From contig NZ_CAJOCF010000007.1 in assembly GCF_905332535.1 (NCBI RefSeq), positions 1-61,027 of the forward strand: 61,027 nt of DNA. Direction: 5' to 3'. This DNA comes from Latilactobacillus fragifolii (GTDB lineage Bacteria; Bacillota; Bacilli; Lactobacillales; Lactobacillaceae). Numbering within the stretch: position 1 is the stretch's first letter; every line of letters begins with the position of its first letter. Shown piece by piece: positions 46,997 through 56,119 of the stretch. Below the pieces are notes generated by a model. That model ran no database searches. It was given only the letters and a program-made list of their open reading frames with translations, and was not told where the DNA came from. A program made the position numbers and the translations under genes.

Positions 46997-48154
46997 CTAC
47001 CTTTCTGAATAACGTTCTTTGAGAATTTGAAGGGCATTATCGAATTCAACTTGGGCTTCGGGTTCTTCTTCGCGCTGTGCGGCTTTTTCTAAAAAGTCGA
47101 GCATCTCCGGTGTCACGTCACGGACTAATTGACTGAGCGCCCAAGCCGCAGTGCCACGAATGACTGGTCGGGGATCAGTATCGATTAGTGCTAGCAATTT
47201 CGGAATTGCTGTGCGGTCTTTGACATTGGCAAGCGCGATGATTGCGTTCCGCTGAAGGGGCTTTTTACCACGCCACGAACCAGCAAGGTGTCCAAATTGA
47301 AGTTTAAACTGTTTATTACTAATGGTTAACATGGGTTGCAACTCGGGCATTATGGATTCAGGATCGGGCTCCATATCGGGATGAAAGTGAAAGTCTTTGC
47401 CCTTATTAAACGGACAAACTTGTTGGCAGATATCACAGCCGTAAATGACACTACGAATTTTTGGTCTAAATTCTTCGGGCATGAATCCTTTTGTTTGTGT
47501 TTGATAGGATAAGCAACGTTTAGCGTTGAGTCGGCCATCGCCCATTAATGCCTGTGGTGGACAGTAATCGATGCAGCGCGTGCAGCTACCACATTGATTA
47601 GCCAACGGTGTGTCTGGTTCAAAGGGAATGTTGGTAATGATTTCACCAAGATAGACATAAGAACCGAATTCGGGCGTTATTAAGAGGCCGTTCAAACCAA
47701 TGAAACCCAGTCCGGCCCGTTGCGCAACTGCCACATCACTTAATTCACCTGTATCGACCATCGGTTTAAACGTAATTTCTGCATCTGAATCAGCAAGCGT
47801 TTTGATGGCGCTAATCAATTGATTCATCTTGTCACGCAAAATATCGTGGTAATCAATGCCCCACGAAGCACGGGCAAAACTGCCACGTTTAGCACCAGTT
47901 CGCGCGGGTTTATTGGTAATTTTTGTTGGATAGGCGAGGGCAATCGCGATAATTGATTTGGGTTGATCGAAAATCAATTCTGGGTAAAGGCGTTCTTCAA
48001 GAATTTTATGTTCGAAGCCGGTCGAATGACCATTTGCTTTTTGTTCCTTCAGACTTGCTTCTAAATAATCAAAAGGCGCTGCTGATGTGAAACCAATTTT
48101 ATCGATACCGATGGTCTTGCTCGCCTCAATGACTTGTTCTTTTAAAGTGGGCAT
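46997..48154 (-). CDS. queG: Epoxyqueuosine reductase QueG
   Basis: 385 residues. A DUF1730 domain is followed by two 4Fe-4S clusters, [16 protein letters not shown] (about 190-205) and [13 protein letters not shown] (about 240-252). A C-terminal HEAT-like repeat (about 300-370, [11 protein letters not shown]) binds tRNA. It converts epoxyqueuosine to queuosine in tRNA using cobalamin. No other queuosine genes are nearby. It lies 44 bases after the phosphatase gene. Confidence 0.95.
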   Translation of the reverse strand: MPTLKEQVIEASKTIGIDKIGFTSAAPFDYLEASLKEQKANGHSTGFEHKILEERLYPELIFDQPKSIIAIALAYPTKITNKPARTGAKRGSFARASWGIDYHDILRDKMNQLISAIKTLADSDAEITFKPMVDTGELSDVAVAQRAGLGFIGLNGLLITPEFGSYVYLGEIITNIPFEPDTPLANQCGSCTRCIDYCPPQALMGDGRLNAKRCLSYQTQTKGFMPEEFRPKIRSVIYGCDICQQVCPFNKGKDFHFHPDMEPDPESIMPELQPMLTISNKQFKLQFGHLAGSWRGKKPLQRNAIIALANVKDRTAIPKLLALIDTDPRPVIRGTAAWALSQLVRDVTPEMLDFLEKAAQREEEPEAQVEFDNALQILKERYSER

Positions 48155-48177
48155 TTAAAGCCACGCTCCTTTTCAGG

Positions 48178-48191
48178 GTTTCATGTGAAAC
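48178..48191. other. parS: parS-like centromere site 3
   Basis: GTTTCATGTGAAAC, identical to site 1, in the short gap between the phosphatase stop and queG start. It lies about 37 kb right of oriC. Function is inferred from identity to the other two sites. Confidence 0.7.
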
Positions 48192-48198
48192 AAACGGG

Positions 48199-48987
48199 TT
48201 ATGCTAAATAAATTTTGCGCAGGTCAGCTAAGTCGTGTTGGCTTAACTGAAGATCGTGTGTTAAGTAGTTTTGTATCGAACCATTTGCAGCTTCAATCGC
48301 TTGTTTGGCCGTATCGAAGTAATCTTGATGAACCGTTAATAATGACTGATAACTCTGGAATACAGCTTGATTCTGTGTTTTTTGTTGAAGTTTTGTGAGC
48401 GACTGAGTCACAAAAGCAGCGGAAGCTTGATTCGTTAGTAAGTAGTCTGTCCGGATTGTTTCTTCTGGAACACCAAGGGCACTTAATAAGAAAACAGCGC
48501 CCATCCCGGTGCGATCTTTACCAGCTGTGCAGTGAAACAGGAGAGTTTGGTCTTCCTGATCGTTAGCAAGCAATAAATCAAAGAAGTGGCGGTAAGCCTG
48601 CTTGGAGTGGGCTTGATTAATTAAGTCGCCATAGACTTGAATCATGTGTTGGTGCCCACTTTGGGGGTCTGTACTGAACGCTTTAAAAAGATCAGTTTCA
48701 GATGCCGTACTAGCTGTTTCATCAATTTTAAAAACAGGTAAGGATTCATAGGTAGCATTTTCAGGGACCTTGTCAGGTGACTTGGCAATTTCTTCAGGCG
48801 AGCGAAAATCAATATCATAACGTACGCCATAATGAGTTAAATAAGTTAGATCATGTGAGGTTAAGTGGGCTAAACTAGCAGAACGTAAGACTTTGTGCCA
48901 TTTAAGGGTCCGGCCGTCTTTTGTTTGGTAGCCACCCAATTCCCTAAAGTTATGACCTTTTTCAAGTGGCAAAATACGGGGAGGCAT
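48199..48987 (-). CDS. Tyrosine-protein phosphatase (DSP/Y-phosphatase 3 type)
   Basis: 262 residues. The signature HCTAGKDRTGMG has the Cys-x5-Arg catalytic loop (about 155-166), and the N-terminal FRELGGYQTKDGR is typical of the family. The substrate may be a phosphoprotein or phosphoinositide-like ester. The ATG at 48987 has AAGGAG nine bases upstream; the longer frame lacks a site. It is probably first in the phosphatase-queG-MFS operon. Confidence 0.88.
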   Translation of the reverse strand: MPPRILPLEKGHNFRELGGYQTKDGRTLKWHKVLRSASLAHLTSHDLTYLTHYGVRYDIDFRSPEEIAKSPDKVPENATYESLPVFKIDETASTASETDLFKAFSTDPQSGHQHMIQVYGDLINQAHSKQAYRHFFDLLLANDQEDQTLLFHCTAGKDRTGMGAVFLLSALGVPEETIRTDYLLTNQASAAFVTQSLTKLQQKTQNQAVFQSYQSLLTVHQDYFDTAKQAIEAANGSIQNYLTHDLQLSQHDLADLRKIYLA

Positions 48988-49018
48988 ATACGTCAACTCC
49001 TTATCCAATGATACCAAT

Positions 49019-49027
49019 ATTGTAGCA
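49019..49027 (-). promoter_or_regulatory. Phosphatase operon promoter
   Basis: On the minus strand an extended -10, TGCTACAAT, lies about 30 bases ahead of the phosphatase. Confidence 0.5.
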
Positions 49028-49051
49028 TATTTAAGGGGCAATCAACTTAAC

Positions 49052-49081
49052 TTGTCAGTATGCGGGGGGAAACAGTATGAT
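49052..49081 (+). promoter_or_regulatory. corA promoter
   Basis: TTGTCA (49052-49057) and TATGAT (49076-49081), 18-base spacer. Confidence 0.5.
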
Positions 49082-49107
49082 AGAAGTATTAAGAGTGGAG
49101 TGAGCAA

Positions 49108-50052
49108 ATGATTACGTATTTTGAAATGACACCGGGGGGCCAGTTGGTTGAAGGAACCTCTGAAAAAAGTGCCGACTGGATACATTTTGAAGCACCAACC
49201 AAACATGAAATGCACCACTTCGCTAAAAAATACCACTTACCAGCGGTGTTATTTGAAGTGGCACAAGATATTAATGAAGTTGCACGTTATGAAACATTTA
49301 CGACGCAAACTGGTGAAGTGTTGACGCATATTTGTTTATTGGTACCAGTTAAAACCCATGATTCAGAAGATCATGCGGAATACATTACGCGGCCTTTTTC
49401 GTTAATCATTAGTGGCCAGACATTGTTGACTGTCGGCCACCAACAGGCCGAACTTATTGATGAAATACTCACGTTAGAAGGCCTTGATGGCCAAATTGAA
49501 ACAGTTGCCCTAAAGAGTGTTTCGGCCATCTACCAACGGTATCTAGCGGCATTAGCGGTCGTTGCCCAACAGATTGAACAACTAGAAGAAAATGTGCATG
49601 TTTCGACACGCAATCGGTTGTTGTATGCGCTCAAGTCTCTCAAAAAGAGTGTTGTATACCTGGATTTGGGGCTCAAGAGTAATCAACAGATTATTCCGCA
49701 AATTAAGGCCAGTCGCTTATTTGAACGTGTAGCCGGCCATACAGACTTACTGTATCGGATTGACCTGCAGTTTGCTAAGTCGGATAAGGCGATTACCACT
49801 TATCGTGAATTATTAACACAACTAAGCGATTTACTTTCAGATATAATCTCAAATCGCTTGAATAATATTATGAAGACACTGACATCACTTTCAATTATTC
49901 TAACGGTTCCGACAACGTTAGGTGGTTTCTGGGGCATGAACGTGCCAGTCCCATTAGCTGAGAGTAAGTTAGGGTTTCTCGTGTTATTGGGATTGTCATT
50001 AGTTATTAGTCTTGGTGTTGGTTGGTGGTTAAAAAAGAAAGATTACTTCTAA
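49108..50052 (+). CDS. CorA-family divalent cation transporter
   Basis: 314 residues. A cytoplasmic funnel domain (about 1-245) is followed by two C-terminal membrane helices. The signature GMN is seen in GGFWGMNVP (about 273-281), the Mg2+ selectivity loop. A basic tail (WWLKKKDYF) closes the protein. Probably a pentameric Mg2+ channel. GAGTGAG precedes the ATG. Confidence 0.9.
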   Translation: MITYFEMTPGGQLVEGTSEKSADWIHFEAPTKHEMHHFAKKYHLPAVLFEVAQDINEVARYETFTTQTGEVLTHICLLVPVKTHDSEDHAEYITRPFSLIISGQTLLTVGHQQAELIDEILTLEGLDGQIETVALKSVSAIYQRYLAALAVVAQQIEQLEENVHVSTRNRLLYALKSLKKSVVYLDLGLKSNQQIIPQIKASRLFERVAGHTDLLYRIDLQFAKSDKAITTYRELLTQLSDLLSDIISNRLNNIMKTLTSLSIILTVPTTLGGFWGMNVPVPLAESKLGFLVLLGLSLVISLGVGWWLKKKDYF

Positions 50053-50087
50053 CTTAAATTTTTCACGGAAGCGCTTAGCTTTTTTCC

Positions 50088-50116
50088 TTGAATTGTTTTT
50101 CCAAGCGGTATATGCT
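50088..50116 (+). promoter_or_regulatory. Promoter of the first universal stress gene
   Basis: TTGAAT (50088-50093) and TATGCT (50111-50116), 17-base spacer. Confidence 0.5.
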
Positions 50117-50158
50117 TGAAATGTAATTGGTGTGTATAGAGAAAGTGAGATGGACAAC

Positions 50159-50647
50159 ATGGTTCAAGAATATAAGAGAATACTCGTCCCAGTTGATGGC
50201 TCTGAAGAAGCTGAATTGGCACTAAATAAAGCAGTGCGGGTTGCTAAGATGAATCAGGCCCGCTTGGATATTTTGAACGTTTTGGATACTAAGCAATTTG
50301 CAGGGAGTTATAGTGGCATGCTTTCAGGAGACGCTATTTTTCAAATCTCTGAAGATGCACAGAATTATCTCAATAGTTTAAAATATGATATCCAAACTAA
50401 CGATGGTTTGAAAGATGTCGAAATTCATGTGCGGTTTGGTAATCCTAAGAATATTATCGGGCGCGACTTTCCAGTAGAATATCAAACTGATTTAATCATG
50501 ATGGGCTCAACTGGCTTGAATGCTGTCGAACGGATGTTGATGGGGTCTGTAACAGAATATGTTAACCGCACAGCGGTCTGTGACGTGTTAATCGTCAAGA
50601 CTGACGTTGAAAATCGGCCCTATCAAAAAGCAAGTGAGAAAAAATAG
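50159..50647 (+). CDS. Universal stress protein (UspA family)
   Basis: 162 residues. The start is KRILVPVDGSEEAELAL and the ATP-binding motif GSTGLNAVERMLMGSVTEYV (G-2x-G-9x-G-S) is near residue 125. A nucleotide-binding Usp of the MJ0577 type; role in stress survival is inferred. The ATG at 50159 is favoured (AGTGAG nine bases upstream); 50150 is possible. Confidence 0.9.
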   Translation: MVQEYKRILVPVDGSEEAELALNKAVRVAKMNQARLDILNVLDTKQFAGSYSGMLSGDAIFQISEDAQNYLNSLKYDIQTNDGLKDVEIHVRFGNPKNIIGRDFPVEYQTDLIMMGSTGLNAVERMLMGSVTEYVNRTAVCDVLIVKTDVENRPYQKASEKK

Positions 50648-50658
50648 ATAACAATTTC

Positions 50659-50694
50659 AAAGGCTAAAAAGAGTGAATCCTTTTTAGCCTTTTT
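50659..50694 (+). terminator. Terminator of the universal stress gene
   Basis: AAAGGCTAAAAAG and CTTTTTAGCCTTT arms with a 7-8 base loop and T-run. Confidence 0.88.
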
Positions 50695-50721
50695 GCGTAG
50701 TTTAATTTAGGAGGGGTCACA

Positions 50722-51261
50722 ATGGCAAAAGTTGATTGGATGGATGATTCACCCGAATTATTGGCATATTATCAAACGGAGTGGGGCCAACCAGAACATG
50801 ATGATCAACGGTTATTTGAATTATTATGTATGGAAATGTATCAGGCTGGCTTGAATTGGCGAACCGTGTTGAAAAAGCGTGCCGCTTTTCGGCTTGCGTT
50901 TAAAAACTACGAAATCGCTAAAGTAGCGCAGATGACGCCAAGCAAAATTGAGCAGTTAATGACTAACCGCGCGATTATTCGTAACCGCGCTAAGTTGAAT
51001 GCGACCGTCAATAATGCTCAAGCAGTCCTTGCGTTGCAAGAAAGCGAAGGGAGTTTTGATCGGTATCTATGGGGCTTTGTGAATGGGAAGCCGATTGTTA
51101 ATCGGCGTCGGACTTGGGCGGAGGTCCCCGCCAAATCAGAGCTATCGACACAAATTAGCAAGGATTTAAAACGGCGGGGCTTTCAATTTGTCGGACCAGT
51201 CAGCATCTATTCGTTTTTACAAGGGGCTGGCTTGATTGACGATCATCTGATATCTGAATAA
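50722..51261 (+). CDS. tag: DNA-3-methyladenine glycosylase I (Tag), atypical
   Basis: 179 residues matching Tag throughout: EWGQPEHDDQRLFELLCMEMYQAGLNWRTVLKKR (about 20-53), IIRNRAKLNATVNNA and RRGFQFVGPVSIYSFLQ. It excises 3-methyladenine. The zinc-binding residues of E. coli Tag (Cys4, His17, His175, Cys179) are mostly missing: the N-terminus is MAKVDWM, the His17 position is Tyr, and the last residues are DDHLISE. The catalytic Glu position in LCMEMYQ is kept. AGGAGG precedes the ATG. Confidence 0.9.
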   Translation: MAKVDWMDDSPELLAYYQTEWGQPEHDDQRLFELLCMEMYQAGLNWRTVLKKRAAFRLAFKNYEIAKVAQMTPSKIEQLMTNRAIIRNRAKLNATVNNAQAVLALQESEGSFDRYLWGFVNGKPIVNRRRTWAEVPAKSELSTQISKDLKRRGFQFVGPVSIYSFLQGAGLIDDHLISE

Positions 51262-51351
51262 CTTTTTGATGCAGTCAGTCGCGCTAATATTGCGGATGGT
51301 GTATTATGGAGAGATAGTATGCATTTAGATTAATTTAAAGGAGTCTCACAT

Positions 51352-51843
51352 ATGATACAGGATAACGTTCGCCAATTAGCAGATTGGTTAGAAGAAAATA
51401 TGGCAGCAATTGCCGATCGTAAAGTGCAATTAAATCCAGAAACTGTTTTTGCTGTTTTGGATGATTTTGGCGTTTTAAATAACCCCGTCGTTAAATATTT
51501 TGATATTACAGAAGAAACCTATTATCAATCAGAGTCAGATCATAAATTAACTTTATCAGATGACCGCAAATTACTGATTGATGTGACCGATCGAATTATG
51601 GTCACCCATGTGGATGGCGTTTTAGCTGATAATAAGGTCAACTTTGAATACAGTCACGAAGCGGTATATGAAGATCAATACCTCGTTAAGCGCGATTTAG
51701 AAGTATTGACATATGGGTTGGCTGTCATTGGGGCAGTGGCTGCAACGGTTAAACATAACTTAATCCAAGCTGATTTGTCTAAAGATGCTGTGTTGAGTTT
51801 AGCTTTGGCTGCGCAAAACATCGCTAATTGGCAAGCAAAATAA
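51352..51843 (+). CDS. Hypothetical protein
   Basis: 163 residues, acidic, not recognised. The first two thirds contain alternating strands and charged helices (TLSDDRKLLIDVTDRI). The last third is more hydrophobic (VLTYGLAVIGAVAATVKHNLI), perhaps a buried helix. AAGGAG lies before the ATG. It precedes the ABC exporter by 23 bases and may be co-transcribed. Confidence 0.7.
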   Translation: MIQDNVRQLADWLEENMAAIADRKVQLNPETVFAVLDDFGVLNNPVVKYFDITEETYYQSESDHKLTLSDDRKLLIDVTDRIMVTHVDGVLADNKVNFEYSHEAVYEDQYLVKRDLEVLTYGLAVIGAVAATVKHNLIQADLSKDAVLSLALAAQNIANWQAK

Positions 51844-51866
51844 TCCAGTAAAGGTTGGCAAGTTAA

Positions 51867-52703
51867 ATGGGAGCAGTGTTAGAATTGCGTGATTTTTCGC
51901 AAAAATATCAGCGACGACAACTTTTTAAACGCCTCAATTTGCGGCTTGATCGGCAAGCTTGTATCGCAATTACAGGGCAAAATGGCGCGGGTAAGACGAC
52001 GTTGCTCAACGTATTAGCGGGCTTGACGAATATTGAACGCGGGACGCTTGAGATTGCACCGAAGATGCGAATTGGCTATATGGCTGAACAACTCGCACCA
52101 AACGGACTGACACCTAAGACTTATTTGCGGATGCTAGGAGAATTAGATCAGTTTAGTAACCGGAATTTAGAAGATCAGATTAATGAGTTAGCTTATGAAT
52201 TTGGGTTAGCGGCGGCACTCAATAGACCGTTAAATCAATTATCACGCGGCAGCTTGCAAAAAGTGAACTTTGTGCAGGCGATTTTGCGCACCCCGGATAT
52301 TTTATTGCTAGATGAACCCTTGGCCGGCCAAGATGGAACGACCCAGATGCGGATGATTCATTGGTTGAAAGACTACCGCCAAAAAGGGGGCGCCATCATT
52401 GTTGGCACTAACAATGCTTTTTTAATCGAACAGTTGGCCACCGAAATTTATGAACTAGATGCGATGCGGCTATTGCCGATTGAAGAATTGCCGCAACCGG
52501 AAGAAAAGGTGATGCGGTTAGAATTTGCAACTACACCACGGTCGCTCGCACTCCCGGCTACTTTACAGCAGTTAGCCTTAAAAATTGTTGATGGCACACG
52601 GTATGTCATTTTGTATGCAAATGTCAAAAATAGTGATGAATTAATTCAAGTCATGTTAAAAAGTGGTTTTAGTCTAAGGGGGTTACGTTATGAAGTCCTT
52701 TAG
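51867..52703 (+). CDS. ABC transporter ATP-binding protein with degenerate motifs
   Basis: 278 residues. Walker A is GQNGAGKTTLLN (about 37-48) and Walker B is ILLLDEPLAGQD. The signature is LSRGS rather than LSGGQ, and the H-loop reads GTNNA, with Asn where the switch His is expected. A C-terminal extension follows (about 210-278). The permease gene overlaps its end by 14 bases, so the pair is a two-gene exporter. Substrate unknown. Confidence 0.85.
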   Translation: MGAVLELRDFSQKYQRRQLFKRLNLRLDRQACIAITGQNGAGKTTLLNVLAGLTNIERGTLEIAPKMRIGYMAEQLAPNGLTPKTYLRMLGELDQFSNRNLEDQINELAYEFGLAAALNRPLNQLSRGSLQKVNFVQAILRTPDILLLDEPLAGQDGTTQMRMIHWLKDYRQKGGAIIVGTNNAFLIEQLATEIYELDAMRLLPIEELPQPEEKVMRLEFATTPRSLALPATLQQLALKIVDGTRYVILYANVKNSDELIQVMLKSGFSLRGLRYEVL

Positions 52704-53424
52704 GGCACAGTTACGGTTGCATCAGAAAATGGTCTTTGATAATGGTAATCTCTGGGGCCCGTTGCTATTTTGGATAGTTGCTTTATTGGTTAATTATGCG
52801 GCGCAACCACAAGACTTTGTCGGTAGCCTCGCCACGTTAATGATGACGTTATTTGTCTTATTGACGTGGTTGACCTACAGTTACATCAACCAATTTCCAC
52901 TCCAAATGGAAAAACTCTTAATATTAAAATTAAAGAAGCAGCGCCGATTTTATCTGAGTCTAATTAGTTACCTCATCTTATTGGGCTTATTCTTTGTTTC
53001 AATGGGGATAGGTAGCTTAGCAATTACGTATGTGCTTAATGGCCACCAAGCTTTCAATCGGACACTTAACTGGTGGGACTGGTTAGGCGGGGGCTTAATG
53101 TTGACGAGTATTTTACCCGTTTCAGTGATGACTGGTTTGTTCTGGCAACGCCGAATTTTAGTGAACCGCCGGATGGCTGGGACATTGACCGTTTTGATGG
53201 TGGTCCTCGGTAGCTTAGGCGAAGCGATTGTTAATTATTGGCACCCTTATCTTTATATTCTGGGGATTTTACCGCCCGTTTCGACAATGGCGCAACTCTT
53301 TAATACTTTGGGACATATCTCGTCAGTTGATATTTTATTATCATGGGCAATGAGTCTCGGTTATAGCTTAGTGCTATTATTGATTGGCCAATTAATTTTA
53401 AGAAGACGTAAATTTCTATTTTAA
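52690..53424 (+). CDS. ABC transporter permease
   Basis: 244 residues with six predicted membrane helices (first at about 20-38, last at about 215-237) and a basic C-terminus (LRRRKFLF). Weak similarity to ABC-2-type permeases in layout only; no recognisable motif. It overlaps the ATPase gene, indicating coupled translation. Confidence 0.78.
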   Translation: MKSFRAQLRLHQKMVFDNGNLWGPLLFWIVALLVNYAAQPQDFVGSLATLMMTLFVLLTWLTYSYINQFPLQMEKLLILKLKKQRRFYLSLISYLILLGLFFVSMGIGSLAITYVLNGHQAFNRTLNWWDWLGGGLMLTSILPVSVMTGLFWQRRILVNRRMAGTLTVLMVVLGSLGEAIVNYWHPYLYILGILPPVSTMAQLFNTLGHISSVDILLSWAMSLGYSLVLLLIGQLILRRRKFLF

Positions 53425-53464
53425 GAAGCTGACAGACCGCTAGCGGTTTGAAAGCTTCTTTTTA
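53423..53464 (+). terminator. ABC exporter terminator
   Basis: Outer arms AAGAAGCT/AGCTTCTT and inner palindrome ACCGCTAGCGGT, followed by T residues. Confidence 0.82.
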
Positions 53465-53553
53465 AGTTAAATTAAGCGGTTACGGGTGAAAAAAATTTAA
53501 AAATGTGGCATGATTAAAAAGAATTCAAATTCTAAAAGGAGCTTTTATAATCT

Positions 53554-54489
53554 ATGACAAAAATTGCAATCGCTGGCTCAGGCGCAATGGGCAGTCGTTT
53601 TGGTTACATGCTACAATCAGCTGGAAATAATGTTGTGTTACTTGATAATTGGGCAGAACATGTTCAAGCAATTAATACCAATGGCCTAACGGTTGTAGAA
53701 GCGGGGCACGAACCCGTTCAGGTTCGAATTCCGGCTGCTTTGCCAACGGATATTAAAGAAGTTCAAGACGTCATTATTTTATTCACAAAATCGATGCAAC
53801 TCGTTGATATGTTGCAAGCTATCAAACCCTTAATCGGTGCCAAGACAAAAGTAGTCTGTTTATTAAACGGTCTCGGGCATCCCGAAACGATTGAACAATA
53901 CCTCCCTAAAGAAAATATCTTTGTGGGGATTACACTTTGGACGGCAGGTTTAACGGGCCCGGGCGCCATTACGTTGACAGGCTCAGGCAATGTTGAGTTA
54001 CAAAACGTTGATCCAAACGGGAAAGAAGCGGCCCAAGCATTAGTCGCCTTGTTGAGTGCTGCCGGCTTAAATGCGCAATATAGTTCAGATGTGCTGTTTT
54101 CAATCTGGCGCAAAGCATGTGTCAATGGGACGTTGAACAGTTTATGTGCCTTGCTAGATTGCAATATCGCCCAATTGGGTCAAACCCCACAAGTCCAACA
54201 ACTCTTGCGTTCAATTGTGGCAGAATTCTCAGCGGTTGCTGCAACAGAAGCTGTTGAATTAGATGTTCCAACAACGGTTGCCCATATTAGCAAGATGTTT
54301 GCACCAGAACAAGCGGGTGGTCATTACCCTTCAATGCATCAGGATTTAGTGCAACACCACCGTCTAACCGAAGTGGATTACTTAAATGGCTATGTGGCAC
54401 GTAAAGGGGCTGAAAAACAGATTGCCACCCCAGTCAACCAATTAATAACCACATTAATTCATGCCAAAGAAGCATTATTAATTAAATAA
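53554..54489 (+). CDS. panE: 2-dehydropantoate 2-reductase family protein
   Basis: 311 residues. The Rossmann motif is AGSGAMGSRFG (about 7-17). FTKSMQ and CLLNGLGH follow, and the catalytic Lys region is SIWRKACVNGTLNSLCALL (about 186-204). PanE reduces ketopantoate to pantoate in CoA synthesis; lactobacillar members may also reduce other 2-ketoacids. The rest of the pantothenate pathway is not nearby, so the in vivo substrate is uncertain. AAAGGAG precedes the ATG. Confidence 0.85.
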   Translation: MTKIAIAGSGAMGSRFGYMLQSAGNNVVLLDNWAEHVQAINTNGLTVVEAGHEPVQVRIPAALPTDIKEVQDVIILFTKSMQLVDMLQAIKPLIGAKTKVVCLLNGLGHPETIEQYLPKENIFVGITLWTAGLTGPGAITLTGSGNVELQNVDPNGKEAAQALVALLSAAGLNAQYSSDVLFSIWRKACVNGTLNSLCALLDCNIAQLGQTPQVQQLLRSIVAEFSAVAATEAVELDVPTTVAHISKMFAPEQAGGHYPSMHQDLVQHHRLTEVDYLNGYVARKGAEKQIATPVNQLITTLIHAKEALLIK

Positions 54490-54506
54490 ATGAGGAGTCT
54501 TAACTT

Positions 54507-54974
54507 ATGACTGAAAAACGCCAACTAAATATCGAAGTTGAATCAATGCACTATCAAAAATTATTAATTGCTATCGATGATGATGATACAACTTCATCAA
54601 AACGGGCTTTTAACTATGCTTGTACCCTTGCTAAGGCCTATCAAATTCCGCTAGGGATTGTCAGCATTTTGGAAACCGGGGATTTGAACATTTATCAGTC
54701 GCTTTCACCAAACGTGGTTGAAGGGCGTCGTCAAGAAATCGCAGCTGACCTAGATGTTTACGTTCAAAAAGCGAAAGAATTCGGAGTTGAAGATGTAACG
54801 CCAATTTTAAATGAAGGCAATCCAGGACACGTGATTGTTGAAGAAGTCATTCCTAGTTTCCAACCAGACTTGGTCATCTGTGGTTCGAAGACGAAGCCGT
54901 CTAAACATTTAATTGGGACCCATGCGAGCTACTTAGCGAAGTATGCACCATGCTCAGTCACCGTTGTACGGTAA
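54507..54974 (+). CDS. Universal stress protein (UspA family)
   Basis: 155 residues. The sequence YQKLLIAIDDDDTTSSKRAFNYA starts the fold, and the ATP loop is GSKTKPSKHLIGTHASYLAKYA (about 130-151). It has a 13-residue N-terminal extension. GAGGAG lies nine bases before the ATG. It follows panE by 17 bases. A paralogue is at 50159. Confidence 0.88.
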   Translation: MTEKRQLNIEVESMHYQKLLIAIDDDDTTSSKRAFNYACTLAKAYQIPLGIVSILETGDLNIYQSLSPNVVEGRRQEIAADLDVYVQKAKEFGVEDVTPILNEGNPGHVIVEEVIPSFQPDLVICGSKTKPSKHLIGTHASYLAKYAPCSVTVVR

Positions 54975-54998
54975 AATAAGTATTTGGAGATCAGATGA

Positions 54999-55727
54999 AT
55001 GATAGAATGTACACAATGCCATATTAAATACGGGCCTAAATTGCACCAGTGTCCCAATTGCGGCCAAGTGCACCAATCAACACAAGCAAAACAGCCAAGA
55101 TCACCACTGCACCAGTACAATCAATTTTTAGTGCGGAGTTTAAAACAGCCACTAAAGGCGCAATGGCAGTGGGTCAACCCGTGGTTTGGCTTGGTCACGT
55201 TTGGTCTGGTGCTATTAATGAATACCGCAACAGCTAGCTTACTCATTGCTAGTTGGTCAGAACAAGTTGGTGCAGTTGCTGGCGTGATGGCATCTCAAGT
55301 CGTCTTGCGACAACGGCCCAATTTATTACCGCTTGATATGAAGGCCCTTGGTGGCCAATTGTTCATTCTGGTAGTTGTCGTGGGGATCGGCTTTTTTCTC
55401 AAGCGTTACTTATTGAAAAAGACGACAACCAACTTGCGCGCGTATCTAACGGAGATTAGTGCATACAGTAGCATTAGTGTTATTTTGGCATTCGGTGCGC
55501 TGTTGGCGGCTTTATGCTTCGGGATGAGCGCTATCTGGTTCGTCTTAATCATGGTTGCCGTCATGTACGTTAGTTTGAACATTGCGGTTGGGATTAGTTT
55601 ATTTCAAACGCGATGGGCAGCTTTTGATCGCGTTTATGCCATCTTATTATTTGAAATTTTAACCCATGTTATCTTAGCAATTGGCATAAGCCAAATCGTG
55701 ATTTTAAACCTGCTAACAGGGCTCTAA
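54999..55727 (+). CDS. Zinc-ribbon membrane protein of unknown function
   Basis: 242 residues. An N-terminal zinc ribbon has Cys4, Cys7, Cys18 and Cys21 (CTQC...CPNC). It is followed by a basic linker and five predicted membrane helices (about 63-88, 125-145, 162-182, 185-205, 215-240). The layout resembles the Yip1-like zinc-ribbon membrane proteins of lactobacilli. Function unknown. GGAG precedes the ATG by nine bases. Confidence 0.72.
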   Translation: MIECTQCHIKYGPKLHQCPNCGQVHQSTQAKQPRSPLHQYNQFLVRSLKQPLKAQWQWVNPWFGLVTFGLVLLMNTATASLLIASWSEQVGAVAGVMASQVVLRQRPNLLPLDMKALGGQLFILVVVVGIGFFLKRYLLKKTTTNLRAYLTEISAYSSISVILAFGALLAALCFGMSAIWFVLIMVAVMYVSLNIAVGISLFQTRWAAFDRVYAILLFEILTHVILAIGISQIVILNLLTGL

Positions 55728-55732
55728 AAAAT

Positions 55733-55759
55733 AAAAGTGCGTATTTTGGGACACTTTTT
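55733..55759 (+). terminator. Weak terminator
   Basis: AAAAGTG and CACTTTTT arms with a 12-base loop just after the zinc-ribbon gene. Confidence 0.45.
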
Positions 55760-55810
55760 CAAAAGAGGTTTATTATTAGAGTTGTACAAAAGAAATGGGA
55801 GGTTTTTAAT

Positions 55811-56026
55811 ATGGCAGCAGCTATGGAAAAAACATTGGTTTTAGATATGAAGATGTCAGAAGCATTTGATTGGAGTGACGATAGCACAATCGTCCGTGAT
55901 GCTTTGTGGGATCACTATATGGAAGCCAACGGCCGGAACACGGATAAAACCGTTGAGGCAATGAAACCCTATCTTAAGATGAGCGATGCAGAAGTCAGAG
56001 AAAAAGCAGAAGCGCTTTTAAAATAA
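55811..56026 (+). CDS. Small hypothetical protein
   Basis: 71 residues, mostly helical and acidic, with no signal or Cys. The sequence DMKMSEAFDWSDDSTIVRDALWDHYMEANGR (about 12-42) is not recognised. GGGAGG precedes the ATG and a strong terminator follows, supporting a real gene with its own transcript. Confidence 0.72.
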   Translation: MAAAMEKTLVLDMKMSEAFDWSDDSTIVRDALWDHYMEANGRNTDKTVEAMKPYLKMSDAEVREKAEALLK

Positions 56027-56032
56027 GGCAAT

Positions 56033-56076
56033 AAAAAAGCCCCGATAATCATTGTTGATTATCGGGGCTTTTTTTG
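56033..56076. terminator. Bidirectional terminator
   Basis: AAAAAGCCCCGATAATC and GATTATCGGGGCTTTTT arms with a 6-base loop between the small gene and the convergent cfa. Confidence 0.95.
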
Positions 56077-56119
56077 TGAAACGTAATGCCTGTCGTTTAA
56101 TCTAATGAAGGCTCAATTA

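Noticed and set aside
50063-50080. cre-like sequence (GGAAGCGCTTAGC) after corA
   Set aside because: About four mismatches to the cre consensus and placed upstream of, not overlapping, the next promoter.
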